A stretch of DNA of 64,000 bases from Phoronis australis (Eukaryota; Phoronida; Phoronidae): NCBI GenBank assembly GCA_002633005.1, contig NMRA01000156.1, positions 460,488 to 524,487 of the forward strand. The letters run 5' to 3'. The notes beneath the pieces were generated by a model. That model was not told the DNA's origin. It saw only the letters and a program-made list of their open reading frames with translations, and made no database searches. Each line of letters opens with the position of its first letter. Within the stretch, counting starts at the first letter, position 1. Below, in pieces: positions 23,401 through 34,296 of the stretch. The translations under genes were made by a program, and so were the position numbers.

Positions 23401-23789
23401 GATAATTTCAACACCTCCGTCTGCCGTCAGGTGTCAGGTAACGCAACCGTACGTGTCGTTATGGAGTAGAACTACTCGATCTAAATTGATACAAATTAGG
23501 TTGTTTTTTGGGTGGCATGCTCCTTTAACACAGCTAGCTGACCGGTTACGTCATAACCCGCAGTATCATACAAAGGCCTTGAGAACTACATTTTGTCCGG
23601 CGGTCATGTTCAGTCCCCAGCGGTCATGTTCAGTCCCCGGCGGTCCTGTTTTGTGGTGGGGCGGTCATGTTTTTAGGTGCGTCAGTCTCATTTTCTGGTG
23701 CGGTAGTCCCATTTGATCCCCGGAGGTCCTGTTTTGGGTGAGTCGGTCCGATTTAGAGGGCCGATGGTCATGTTGTCTCTCACCCGTGG
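20459..23789. mobile_element. Element with inverted arrays of ~21-bp GGCGGTCCTGTTTT units, host of a nested transposon
   Basis: The left array (20459-20640) is the reverse complement of the right array (23595-23789). Each holds about eight ~21-bp units such as GGCGGTCATGTTCAGTCCCC and GGCGGTCCTGTTTTGTGGTG, ending outside in TCACGGATGAGA or CCACGGGTGAGA. GTA flanks both ends (20456-20458 and 23790-23792), a possible duplication. Without the nested THAP element (21734-23524 plus one TTAA) the element is ~1536 bp. No protein-coding region was found, so any mobility would depend on another source of enzyme. Confidence 0.75.
21734..23524 (-). mobile_element. Kolobok-like THAP/P2RX7_C transposon, copy 2, nested with an empty site elsewhere
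   Basis: TTAA flanks both ends (21730-21733 and 23525-23528), and the inverted ends read AGGAGAATGCCACCC and (reverse complement) AGGAGCATGCCACCC. The related locus at 29915-29945 reads across the site without the element. Inside are THAP remnants (22033-22260, +) and the P2RX7_C-type first exon (22449-22290, -), both broken and both truncated by the shared central deletion. A second left end begins at 21862, 132 bp inside the first, separated by a block that also flanks copy A. TTAA duplication, TTAAAGGRR-type ends and a THAP domain match the Kolobok/T2 group. Confidence 0.9.
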
Positions 23790-25495
23790 GTATAACCATG
23801 ATGTCAAGCCCTCGAGTTCGTCCATAGTCGGACTGTGTCAACTCATTTGCACATCAAGCTTCATTTCCATGTTGCGAATTAAGACAGATTTCGCGAAGAA
23901 TTCCAACCCCACTTTTAGTCACGGTTAACCTTCAGATCCTGATAAAACAGAGAACATGTGGCGCCAGAAGGGTGTTTTCTTCATTCAGAATAGCTTCAAA
24001 GAACCACTGAATATCGTTCACGACAATAATTTTTTTATTACTCCCCATTTAAACCGCATAATTACCATCATGTTTGCCCCAATCTGGGCGTCCGGGCGTC
24101 TGGTGTCCGCGGTTGTATCTCCTAAACTCTGCAGAACTTGATTGTATTGAAATTTGGCAGGTGTTTTTCTATGGGGCTGACGACAGAGGACAACGAATTT
24201 CGGACCGACCAAAATACTACTGTCTCCTCTAGTGACAATTTTAGGGGTTTTCTTTACGTTTGTCTCTGTTCGGAGTGCTTTGATGGATTTTCATGAAATT
24301 CGGCAAGTAGGTTTTTAATGCTGAGGCGATGAAGCTAATCTCGAACGGATTCGACGGATGACCATTTTTGTTATTTTTGCGTCCGTTTTCTGGCGTCCGC
24401 TTCTCTATCTGTCATACCGCTTAAAGGATCATACTGTGTCGCCCCCTAGTGGCGATTTTGTTTTTTTGTGTCTGCGGCCGAATCTGCTTAACCATTTGAA
24501 GGATCTTAAAGGCGAAGGCAACCTTTTTTCATGTCGTTTTTATCAAAAATAAGTTTCGTTGGTGTGTGTGGATGCATATTTACGCCATCTCTGTCTGAGC
24601 GTCCTGCGTCCGACGTACAGCGTCTGCTGCTGTATCTCATAAAGCCCTAGCATGATCTTACTGAAATTTGACACATGTGCTCCTGTGGGGCTGATGACAG
24701 ATAAGTCGAGTTTCGGACCAATCCGAATACCGCTGTGAACCCTAGTAGCAATTTTTTTACGTTTGTCTCTGTATCTTCGGAGTTCCTTGATGGATTTTCA
24801 TGAAATTCGGCAAATAGATTTGTAATAAGGGGCAATGATGCAACTCTATTTTCGAATGGATTCGACGGATTTTACGCCACCTTGTGTCCATTTTTGTTAT
24901 TTTTGCGTCCATTTCTGGCGTCCACCTCTCTACCTGCCATATTGCTCAAAGGATTATTATGAAATTTTACAGATCAGGGGCCCGTTCCAACAAAACTGAC
25001 TTAGCTAAGACAAATCTTACATATCAGTAAATTTTAAAGTATAAGTTAAAGTTGTCTGAAAGCCAATTCAAGACAGAGATTTTAAGTTTGATTTAAGTGT
25101 TTGACATAAGTTTTGTCTTAATTTTGACTAACTTACCAAATGTGGAAGTTTCAAAGTTTGGAATTTAAGACAAATCTTAAACTTAAGTCAAAAATGAACT
25201 TAAGTCAGTTTCTTGGAACAGGCCCATGTTCCTGACTGGTCGCGACTGACGTTGACTTTTGGACGGATCGGAATACTGTTTCTTTCCCTAGTGGCAGTTT
25301 TTTTGCGTATGCGGCCAAATCTTTTTAACCTTTTGAAGGAATATTTTCATGAAATTCGACATATAGGTTCCTATTAAGGAGTCGAAAACGTCTTCCAATT
25401 TCCGGACAGATTTGATGTTTTCTGCGCTACCTGGTGGCTTTTTGTTTTATTTTGCGTCCGTTTTCTGGGGTTTGCATCCCTATCTGCCATACCAC
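23790..25495. repeat. Module array (~140-bp units in threes), left duplicate
   Basis: From about 24090, diverged units repeat with hallmarks TGAAATTCGGCAAGTAGGTT, CGAATTTCGGACCGACC-like and CCCCCTAGTGGCGATTTT. The same order of units is found at 30480-32480. The frames in it are short and repeat-derived. The segment 23790-24060 is a near copy of 30154-30475. No gene is seen. Confidence 0.8.
24975..25228. mobile_element. 254-bp MITE with GGGCCCGTTCCAA ends
   Basis: The ends CAGGGGCCCGTTCCAACAAA and (reverse complement) CATGGGCCTGTTCCAAGAAA are followed by TAAGTCAGTTT/AAACTGACTTA and further TTAAGACAAATCTTA inverted blocks, so most of the element is palindromic. The duplicate locus at 32200-32215 reads ACAGATATGTTCCTG without it, confirming insertion. 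It is non-coding. The target duplication is short or obscured. Confidence 0.85.
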
Positions 25496-26530
25496 TTCAA
25501 GTCCTTCTTGCAAACTGCCCATGTGGTTCAAGTATCCGAAAATACTTACTACATAAATTCTTATTTTCGACACCCTTTCTTTATATTCTTTTCGCCTTTC
25601 TTGCCAAAAGCGATTTTTTAACAGTATTTGACCCTTCTCTCTGAGCGTATGATTACCGGTTGTCATCGGTTATTTCCGTACCCACATTTCCGGCTCATCA
25701 GTTCAGGAACTTGTCCTGAACGCCGCCATTTTTTCCTTGTAACTGAATGTGCTATGGCTTGCTCGAAAAGTCTTCATTATTTTGTTTTATTAGTAATATA
25801 TCGTGATTCGTTTGCATATGTAGTGTATTTATAGTTTGTAGTTAGTGGTCGTTGATTTTTTTGGAATGTTACGCGTACTTAGTATGTTAAAATAGCATTG
25901 GTGTTTAGTTCCTTACGTAGGCCGGTCGAACCTAGGAACCAATATGGGTCGAACCAATTTTTTTTCGGTTTTATTTTTTTCCTCGTTTTGAAAAAGTACT
26001 TTGCTATCATCGGAAAGGTAGTACATTCTACTCAGTAAAAATCGAAAAAGTATCAAAATCGGGGCAAGCACTGTAAAGTTATTGCAAGTTTTGTGGCGAA
26101 ATTTGGGTCACTTTGTTTGGATCGCGTCGGCCATATTGGAGGACAGCGGGATGAGTTACGAGTTTAAAACTTTGTGTAAATTGTTTTCGCCAACAAATTA
26201 CGGTGAAATTTAGTTAGACATATCTTTACTTACTATTCTGCACGATTTAGCAGTGTTCACCAAATTTCAGCCTCGCAGTTGTTACTCATTAAGTGATAAA
26301 TGTGCTCACAATTCCCGTTGGACTTCGTCTCATTTCTGGCGGCACCTACAATGTCGACTTTTGCTGAACTGAAAGGCATGTTCAATCGGCTACTTTGTAA
26401 TTTGTGAAGATTTAACGTTGATACATTTTGACAAACGTTGCTACAAAAAAGAAACTTTGTTCAATTTTCGTGTTTTTTGTGTTTGTGGCCAGCGACCAGT
26501 TAGGCCTAAGGGTAGTCTTGGCGCAAAGCT

Positions 26531-26683
26531 GGCGTGCGTTCAGTAGACGCTAGGACCTACGCTAGGACCTAGCTAAGCTAGTCAAAGTCACGTGCTCTCA
26601 TTTAAAATACACGGCAATATCTCACGTAATCTCGTGAAGTCTTGCTTTTTAGCGAAGTCCTAGCGTTACTGAACGGGAGGCTG
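26531..26683. repeat. CTAGGACC foldback repeat
   Basis: The left end GTGCGTTCAGTAGACGCTAG and the right arm AAGTCTTGCTTTTTAGCGAA with TCCTAGCGTTACTGAACGGG form an incomplete palindrome around AGTCACGTGCTCTCATTTAA. It has the same right half as 57936-58180. It is non-coding. Confidence 0.75.
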
Positions 26684-27329
26684 TCAAGGCCTACTAACAA
26701 GCTGTATTTTGACTATAGTCTTCACTGGTAGCTGGTGACTGAGGCTAACTAAGGTCTGCCGCGGCAGTGTGACACAGGACTAACCAGCCCGTAATTTCAT
26801 GCAAGTGTCTGAAACTACCCTTGAATATATGCAGCATTTATCATTTGACCATTTTACTTCGACAAAACAGCTTGCAACCGCATGCATTTACCGTTCGCCA
26901 GTGTCTGGTCTCGATCCGCACCGGGTCCGATAGACTGCGGTCCCGAGTCTGGCAAAATAATTTCTGTCAACATTTATTTGACACATTTCTTCAGTAAATT
27001 CCATAAAATTGTCCGTAGTTTGATTTTATCAAAATTAAGGCGCGCTGTCGATTTTTTTATCCCCGTTTGCTGGCTGGTAACAGTACAGGCACTGCTCCAG
27101 TCGCACTGACGGCGTTTTCTCGGCCTGGGTTCCTGAATGAATTGTACTTCCGGGTTCGCGGCAAGTTCAAAATGGCGGTGTTTCTTCGGGTGCGAATCGT
27201 GAGTGGCGCGTTCATTTAAACTGTTTTCGAGTACGGATCGTGTATTAGTTATAGGGTAGGTACTTCTTGGATCCTTATACATCTTCTAACCATGTAATAA
27301 GGGTTAAGAACGCGTGAGAGAAGGACATT

Positions 27330-28060
27330 AAAGGATCAATGTAAAAATTTATAGATGTGTTCCTGACTTTCAGAAGGCCACGACTGACGTTGACTTTCAG
27401 ACGGCACCGACTGCAACCGAATCTCCTTGACCTTTTGAAGGAGCTTTGTGAAATTTTAAACATGTGTTCCTATGGAGCCGACGATAAATAGTAATAAGTG
27501 TTTGCTTCTGTACCTTCGAATTTCATTAATGTATTTTCATGAAATTTTGCAAATTTGCTTCCGTTACGGAGACGACAACCCCTTCTTATTTTCGGACAGG
27601 TTTGATGGTTTCTGCGCCACCTTGTGGCCATTTAAAATCTTTGCATATGTCTCTCTATCTGCCAAACCACTCAAAAGATCATTATGAAAATTGACGGACG
27701 TATTCCAATGCGAAACCGTGGCTGACGTTGATTTCCAAATGTTTTCAACTATTTTGGCGCTCTCTAGGGACAATTTTGCTTTTTACATCTATGGCTGTAT
27801 CTTCTTAACCCTTTGAAGGATGTTTCCGATAAAGATGACCACAGATGACGATGAGCTTCAAACCAATTGGAATATATCTGTGCACCCTAGTTTCGATTGT
27901 TTTCTTTTTTACGTTTGCCTCTATATCTAAGGAGTTCATTGGCTTACTTTCATGAAATTTGGCAAGTAGTTGTGTATTACAGTGGCGGCGCCCCCCTTTC
28001 AATTTGGACGGATTTGACATATACTGCGCCATCTAATGGTCATTTTTATGATACTAAAAC
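27330..28060. repeat. Isolated block of the ~140-bp module family
   Basis: Units with ACTGACGTTGACTTTC, CTTGACCTTTTGAAGGAGCT, TATTTTCATGAAATTTTGCA and GCGCCACCTTGTGGCCATTT follow one another in the same a-b-c order as at 30870-32480. They are more diverged, so this block is probably older. Confidence 0.7.
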
Positions 28061-30386
28061 ACCCATGTAGAAGCACGCGGTGCTGTCATGGGCGCATTCA
28101 AGGCTACGTGTTGCTCTTGTTTCATTTTGAGGACTTACAGATGCCAGAATCGTGGCTTTTGAACGTGCTCGTTGAGAAGAAATTTCTGGTGTAATTTGAC
28201 CAATTTTTCCATGCGCTTCAATTATGCATCCAAATTATTTTTCAAGGGACGACATCAGTAAACAACTATGGATAGTGTAATTTAGTTTACTGCGTTTCCT
28301 GTTTAGAACTGGGAATCTTTTTCTCTCACAAAATCGGTCTCACACATTCCATCTCGAGATACATGTTCGATGCTATTTCCGATACCAGCACGAACATGGA
28401 AGCCATCAACGACTTAAGAAAACGCTTAAGAGTTCACTGGGGCTGACCAAACAGTCAATTACTGATTCAAAAATGGCGCATGCATGCATTGCCTGTGACT
28501 TGAGTTCCCGGATCATCAAGAGTGGGTGAGCGTGGTAATGTTTTAACACCAAAGCACTTCAGTTAAGACTTCAACATAGACCACTAATTGGGCAAATTGT
28601 AGCTTTAACTAATTTCCATTCACCAACCCCGATCTCCTCAGCGTTTTGCGGTGACAACGACGGTGTTTTAATTACCCCCCCCCCCTTGTATCACAGTCTT
28701 GTGTCTGGAACGTCAGTGTGTGATTTGGGGTTTAATTGTACGATTTAACATAATCGCAACTTCTTCAGTAGATGCTGGCAACTATAACATCTCGTTAGCT
28801 CTGGCTGATTTATCGTGGGTCGCAGAGTTCACACTCAGGCTACAAGAGGTCAGGTGATGCATTTGAGATACTGCAGGTTTGGTTTTCTTTGGCTGTCATC
28901 TGAATTTTCTTTAACGGGAGGTATGCGTTGCTGTGGCTGACAATATGCAGTAAGTAGAAGTCATGATGAGCTATTGACTTTTTCGTAATACTGACCAATA
29001 GAATTAAATGTTTTGTGAACGTGGAACGGTCAATGAAATTCGAAGAATGCAATATAGTTGGGAAACTGATCTGCGATAGATTCCACGTGAGGTCATGTGT
29101 AGGAGACGTTGAGAATATTGTAAGTTTCCTAAAAGTCACTACACCAACAGAAATAGTGCGCGCACCCAGCCTAAAGAATTGTGGTCTCAAATTTTTGAAA
29201 ATGTGCACCTTTTACAAAGATTCACGGGCTACGTTCAGGGCTATGAATTGTGCATTCGCCGAATTTTGGTAGTACTGACTTTTTAGTGGATTTTTGTCTC
29301 GTTTTCTACTTTTTCGGAGTTTTTGTTTCTCTGAGGCGAACATNGTTATTAACGACACTCTTCCTTAAGTAAACTAAATTACTTCTCGGCGCTCGGGAAA
29401 AATTGTCGTTCTGCTGCTAAAATTGAGGTGCGTTCTTGTAGGTCGGCTTACATTGGCCAGTTCCTTTTTTCCCCCGATTCTTCAGTCAGCTGTTCTTCTC
29501 TTCTACGAGGATGCGTACATGGCACAATAAATTATCGAAACTGATTTCATATCCTTATAAGTTTTTATTGTGTATTTTAGCAAACGGAATTTCAGAACAA
29601 ATATTGCTGCTGAGAATTTGTCATCACCTTCCGAAAGATGTCGCAAAATTTTAGGAAATGGCGCGTACACTTGTCGCGAGGGCGACAGACTTTTTTGTTA
29701 CAATTATGCAAGAAAATGACGTTCATTAGATTGTTTTAACTGCAAACTGCAAGGTGAGTGTTGGTTGACTCCTAGATTTTGCATGCGTCTGCGCCGGTCG
29801 CTAGCGCTACATGTTGATATAAGTTTCAAGACGAAGTGACTAGCTACTTGCTGTGGGAAATTTCGGGGATGTAACGGAGCTCAATAACGCAGTGCTGCCA
29901 AGCTTTATTTTAGCGATAGTCTTTACACAGCTACCGGTTACGTCATAACCCGCAGTATCATACAAAGGCCTTGAGAACTTCATTTTGTCCGGCGGTCATG
30001 TTCAGTCCCCCGCCCGGCGGTCCTGTTTTGTGGTGGGGCGGTCATGTTTTTAGGTACGTCAGTCTCATTTTCTGGTGCGGTAGTCCCATTTGATCCCCGG
30101 AGGCCCTGTTTTGGGTGAGTCGGTCCGATTTACTGAGAGGAACGATGGTCATGTTGTTTCTCAACTGTGGGTATATCCATGATGTCAAGCCCCGGCCTCG
30201 AGTCCGTCCATAGCCTTTGCCAACCCATTTGCACATCAAGCTTCATTTCCATGTTGCGAATTTAGACAGATTTCGCGAAGAATTCCAACCCCACTTTTAG
30301 TCACGGTTAACCTTCAGATCCTGATAAAACAGAGTACATGTCGAGCCAGAAGGGTGTTTTCTTCATTCAGAATAGCTTAAAGAACC

Positions 30387-30447
30387 AAAAAATTATTGTC
30401 GTGAACGATATTCAGTGACTGAATATCGTTCACGACAATAATTTTTT
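30387..30447. repeat. Near-perfect palindrome, 29-bp arms and 3-nt loop
   Basis: The arm at 30387-30415 (containing TTATTGTCGTGAACGATA) is exactly complementary to 30419-30447, with TGA between. The duplicate locus (24010-24045) has only one arm, so the palindrome arose after duplication or in one haplotype, for example by template switching or as a cloning or assembly artefact. Confidence 0.9.
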
Positions 30448-31788
30448 TATTACTCCCCGGCATTTAAACCGCATAATTACCAACATGCTCCAATCCATTT
30501 TATGTTGGTGCATTTTGCCTTCATCTCTGCCTGGGCCTCCTGGCGTCTGGTGTCCGCGGCTGTATCTCCTTTTCTCCTTGCAGAATTGTATTGAAATTTG
30601 GCAGGTGTGTTTCTATGGGGCTGACGACAGAGGACAACGAATTTCGGACCGACCTAAATACTACTGTCTCCCCTAGTGACATTTTTTTACGTTTGTCTCT
30701 GTATGTTCGGAGTGCTTTGATGGATTTTCATGAAATTTGGCAAGTAGGTTTTTAATGCTGAGGCGATGAAGCTATTTTCGAACGGATTCGACGGTTGACC
30801 ATTTTTGTTATTTTTGCGTCCGTTTTCTGGCGTCCGCTTCTCTATCTGCCATACCGCTTAAAGGATCATTATGAAAATTTACAGATGTGTTGCTGATGAG
30901 AAGGCCACGACTGATGTTGACGGTTCCGACTACTGTATCGCCCCCTAGTGGCGATTTTGTTTTTTGCGTCTGCGGCTGAATCTCCTTAACGCTTTGTAGG
31001 ATCTTAATGAGATTTTACGTATGCGTCCCCATAAAGCTGACGACAGACGACCACGAGTTTCGAACCGATTCGATTGCTGCTCTGCCTCCTAGTGGCAATT
31101 TTAGTTCTTTACGTTTGGAATTCCTTGATGGGTTTAAAAGAAATTTAACAAATAGCTTTCTATTTCGGACGATGATGTCTTTTTGCTTTCTGCTGGATTT
31201 GGCGTATTCGGCGCCGCCTGATGGCAATTTAAAAAATGAGTACTTTTTGACGTCCGCCTTCGTATCTGCCAAATATCTCAAATGATCATTATTAAAATTG
31301 GCGTATGTGTTCTGACGAGAGGACCACGGCTGACACTAATTTTCGGACGGGTTCGAATACTTTGGCAATTGTTTTATATCTACGGCTATATCTCCTTTAC
31401 TCCGTGAAGGGGCTTTGTGAAATTTGGCAGATATGTTCTTATGCAGATGATAGCAGATGACAACGAGTTTCAGGTCAATCCGAGTGCGGATGTGCCCCCT
31501 AGTGGAAGTTTTGTTTCTCTTTACGTTTTCCTCAGTATCTTCCAAGTTCCCTGATAAATTTTCATGAAAATTCTATTAAAAATACAATGACGCCATCTCA
31601 TTTTCGGACGGGCCATTTGAAAATATTTTGAGTATGTTTTTGATGTCCACCTTCCTATCTGCCCAAGCATTCAAAGGATCATTATGAAAATAAGCAGATG
31701 GCTTGATGAAACGACTGCAGCTGACACTGACTTTCGGATGGGTTCGACTACTGTGGTGACCTCTAGTGGCAATTTTTATGCGCCCACA

Positions 31789-31819
31789 TGTGTGTGTGTG
31801 TGTGTGTGTGTGNGTGTGT
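31789..31819. repeat. (TG)n microsatellite
   Basis: A TG run with one N at 31813. It lies inside the module array, at the point where the two duplicates resume similarity. Confidence 0.9.
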
Positions 31820-32480
31820 ATTGACGTCATCCCTGTCTGAGCGTCCGGCGTCCGACGTACAGCGTCTGCTGCTGTATCTCATAAAACACTAGCATGATCT
31901 TTCTGAAATTTCACAGATGTGCTCCTGTGGGGCTGACGACAGATAAGTCGAGTTTCGGACCAATCCGAATACCGCTTTGAACCCTAGTGGCTTTTTTTTA
32001 CGTTTGTCTCTTCGGAGTTCCTTGATGGATTTTCATGAAATTCGGCAAATAGATTTGTAATAAGGGACAATGATGCAACTCTATTTTCGAATGGATTCGA
32101 CGGATTTTACGCCACCTTGTGGCCATTTTTGTTATTTTTGCGTCCATTTCTGGCGTCCACCTCTCTAACTGCCTTATCGATCAAAGGATCATTTTGAAAT
32201 TTTACAGATATGTTCCTGACTGTTCGCGACTGACGTTGACTTTTGGACGGATCGGAATACTGTTTCTTTCCCTAGTGGCAGTTTTTTTGCGTATGCGGCC
32301 AAATTTTTTTAACCTTTTGAAGGAATATTTTCATGAAATTCGACATATAGGTTCCTATTAAGGAGTCGATAACGTTTTCCAATTTCCGGACAGATTTGAT
32401 GTTTTATGCGCCGCCTGGTGGCTTTTTGTTTTGTTTTGCGTCCGTTTTCTGGGGTTTGCATCCCTATCTGCCATACCCCT

Positions 32481-33113
32481 CCGGGGTGCGCGCATGCTAC
32501 ATTGTACATCAAAGCAAAATAATAGACGAGATAATTCAAAATATTCTTTCCGTCTTTACGTTTTCATCTTGTAGCTACACGATCACACTTTGTAAGCAAT
32601 TTTGGCTCAAACCACAGGGGCACTCAAATTTCCAGAACCATATATTTCTTAAACATTAAGGCCCCCCCAGAAATTTTAATCCAGCACTGGTTTTCACCCA
32701 CAGCTGACAGAAGACTTTAAATGTTTTGAGTTACACCCAATGTTTTCTGACTTGTCTGGTTTTCCGTGTAAAATTGGCATTTTGGTATCTGTAAATCTTT
32801 TCTTTCTGCACCGCTACCGCCATGTCCAGAAATTATGTCGTTTGATATATTCACAACGTTTCAAGATCACTGAAATTGAAGTTTTGTAGTCTTTTCGTTT
32901 TGCTCACGATTAACCTATATCATTATTGTGACCACAATAAAAGGGATCTACACAAGGTCGTTTCTTTATTTATTTCTGAGGGTATTTCCCGAAAGTGGTC
33001 TCTGCGCTCAGATTCCTCAGAAACTTTTGCGGACCCTAGGTAGTACAGACAAGGCTGACCGCCTGACAAAGTCTACATCATATATGTACGACAATCAAGT
33101 TGTTGCATTTGAG
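32481..33113. other. Downstream flank of the KCNE-like gene, no other gene seen
   Basis: This stretch lies 3' of the minus-strand gene ending at 33114 and presumably includes its 3' UTR. No repeat or exon is recognised. Confidence 0.4.
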
Positions 33114-33725
33114 TCACACCAGTTGAATAAGTGCTTCTTCACCCTCTAGATAACACTGGTTTTGACAAGTATTGTTCTCGTCAAAATACTGCGCAGAGTG
33201 TTCACTTTGAGAGTTTTCTCTTTGGTCTTTCTCTACATTCAAGATTTCGGATCGCTTCTCTGCATTTTTGGTCGAAATCATCGAGTATGTACTCTGCGTG
33301 TGCTCGCTTTGTGTCGTCTCAAAGCGTTCGCATTTGCTTACGGTGCTGACGTCATCAGTCCATCGAGAAGTTCTCCCCTGGGAGTCCGTGTTGTTTCCTG
33401 TCTGCGCGATTAGAAATGCTTCCTTATAATTCTTCTTTCGAACGAGTTCAATCTGCCTCAGATAAACATTTATATAGCGATCGGCGTGATTTCTCCGCAC
33501 GCTTGAGGCTATCATCAGAACAATGGAAATGCTGCAAATGACAACGACGGCCGCGACGTACATGACAGCACCTATGCCATCGTAGTCGTCAGGGTTCGCT
33601 GTGGTGTTAGTCATCGTAATACTTCCGGTCAGACTACAGTTATCTAATGCTTCAACACGAATGACGAGTTGGCTGTTCGGCTCAACAACGAGAACTCGTT
33701 CCTGGATATCGACTGACATGTCCAT
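33114..33725 (-). CDS. KCNE-like single-pass membrane protein (candidate)
   Basis: This 203-codon frame starts at ATG 33725 and ends with TGA at 33114. In-frame stops lie directly upstream, and TTTTCTCTGTTCCAG (acceptor at 33749) marks a likely 5' UTR exon junction, so the whole protein sits in one exon, as in vertebrate KCNE genes. The N-terminus (~47 residues, no signal peptide) has N-C-S and N-T-T glycosylation sites. One membrane span follows (~49-72, VMYVAAVVVICSISIVLMIA), then SSVRRNHADRYINVYL, which parallels the KCNE juxtamembrane pattern S-x-x-R/K-x(4-6)-H/E-x(2-3)-D-x-x-x-x-Y. The ~120-residue tail is Ser/Thr/Glu-rich. KCNE proteins are accessory subunits of Kv channels. The match rests on layout and a short motif, so an unrelated type I/III protein remains possible. 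Confidence 0.5.
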   Translation of the reverse strand: MDMSVDIQERVLVVEPNSQLVIRVEALDNCSLTGSITMTNTTANPDDYDGIGAVMYVAAVVVICSISIVLMIASSVRRNHADRYINVYLRQIELVRKKNYKEAFLIAQTGNNTDSQGRTSRWTDDVSTVSKCERFETTQSEHTQSTYSMISTKNAEKRSEILNVEKDQRENSQSEHSAQYFDENNTCQNQCYLEGEEALIQLV

Positions 33726-34296
33726 TCGTTATTTTCGTTAGCCCAGTCCTGGAACAGAGAAAACTTGGAAGTGATTTGCAATTTTGATGGGCAAAAACAG
33801 ACAACCTGCGCACTGTTTTGGTCCAAATCTGAGACATAAATCAAGAGGAAATTGGGTGCACCTGCTGAGTGAAAGACATGAATTGTGGGAAAACTTCTGC
33901 TTCCGCCCATGGACATCAGTCAACGTTATGTAAGGTCGTGTGATATGTGATCTTTTTCACACCAAAAGTAAAACTGTCCAAAGAACTGTATGATAATCAC
34001 GCATTTCAGACTAAACTGATACAAATAACATTAAAACACGCTATTAACTAACGCTGACTTGATCAGTTCATTCTGATTTTGAATATGGGCTGTTTTTTCT
34101 TTAAGGATGGGTAAGCAAATACGGTAGATTCAGAAGCCCTCTCGATCATGGTACCTCGGGATTCAGACGTTCGGTTACCGTCTCAGCTAATAGTGCAATT
34201 TGTGTAATCGGAATTTTTTTAGGTATTTATCATCATTTATAAACAAGTACAAAAAACAAATAAATAAGTACATCCATTCATTCACGCATGCACACC
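33726..34296. other. Upstream of the KCNE-like gene and 3' flank of a LINE
   Basis: This contains the 5' splice junction region of the gene to the left and probable 3' UTR of the LINE remnant to the right. Reading frames at 33923-33644 on the minus strand overlap the gene in other frames and look spurious. Confidence 0.4.

Larger units (their letters stand above)
25496..29343. other. Gene-poor stretch between the two duplicates
   Basis: It contains the foldback repeat at 26531-26683 and a further block of the ~140-bp modules at 27330-28060. A C-run lies at 28677-28688. No exon can be supported. The frames around 28840-29272 overlap on opposite strands and show no family signature. Confidence 0.5.
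29345..32480. repeat. Right duplicate of the 21117-25495 segment
   Basis: Sequence from 29345 follows 21117-21733, then 23529-24560, 24560-24974 and 25229-25495, in the same order and orientation. It lacks both the THAP element and the GGGCCC MITE and holds extra modules between 30870 and 31790. It begins right after an N (29344). It includes the right half of the ~21-bp-unit element (to ~30165). It is either a true direct duplication ~8 kb apart or two haplotypes joined in assembly. Confidence 0.85.

Noticed and set aside
33644-33923. Upstream minus-strand frames as an N-terminal extension of the KCNE-like protein
   Set aside because: They are in other phases. Stops lie just before the 33725 ATG, and a splice acceptor separates them.
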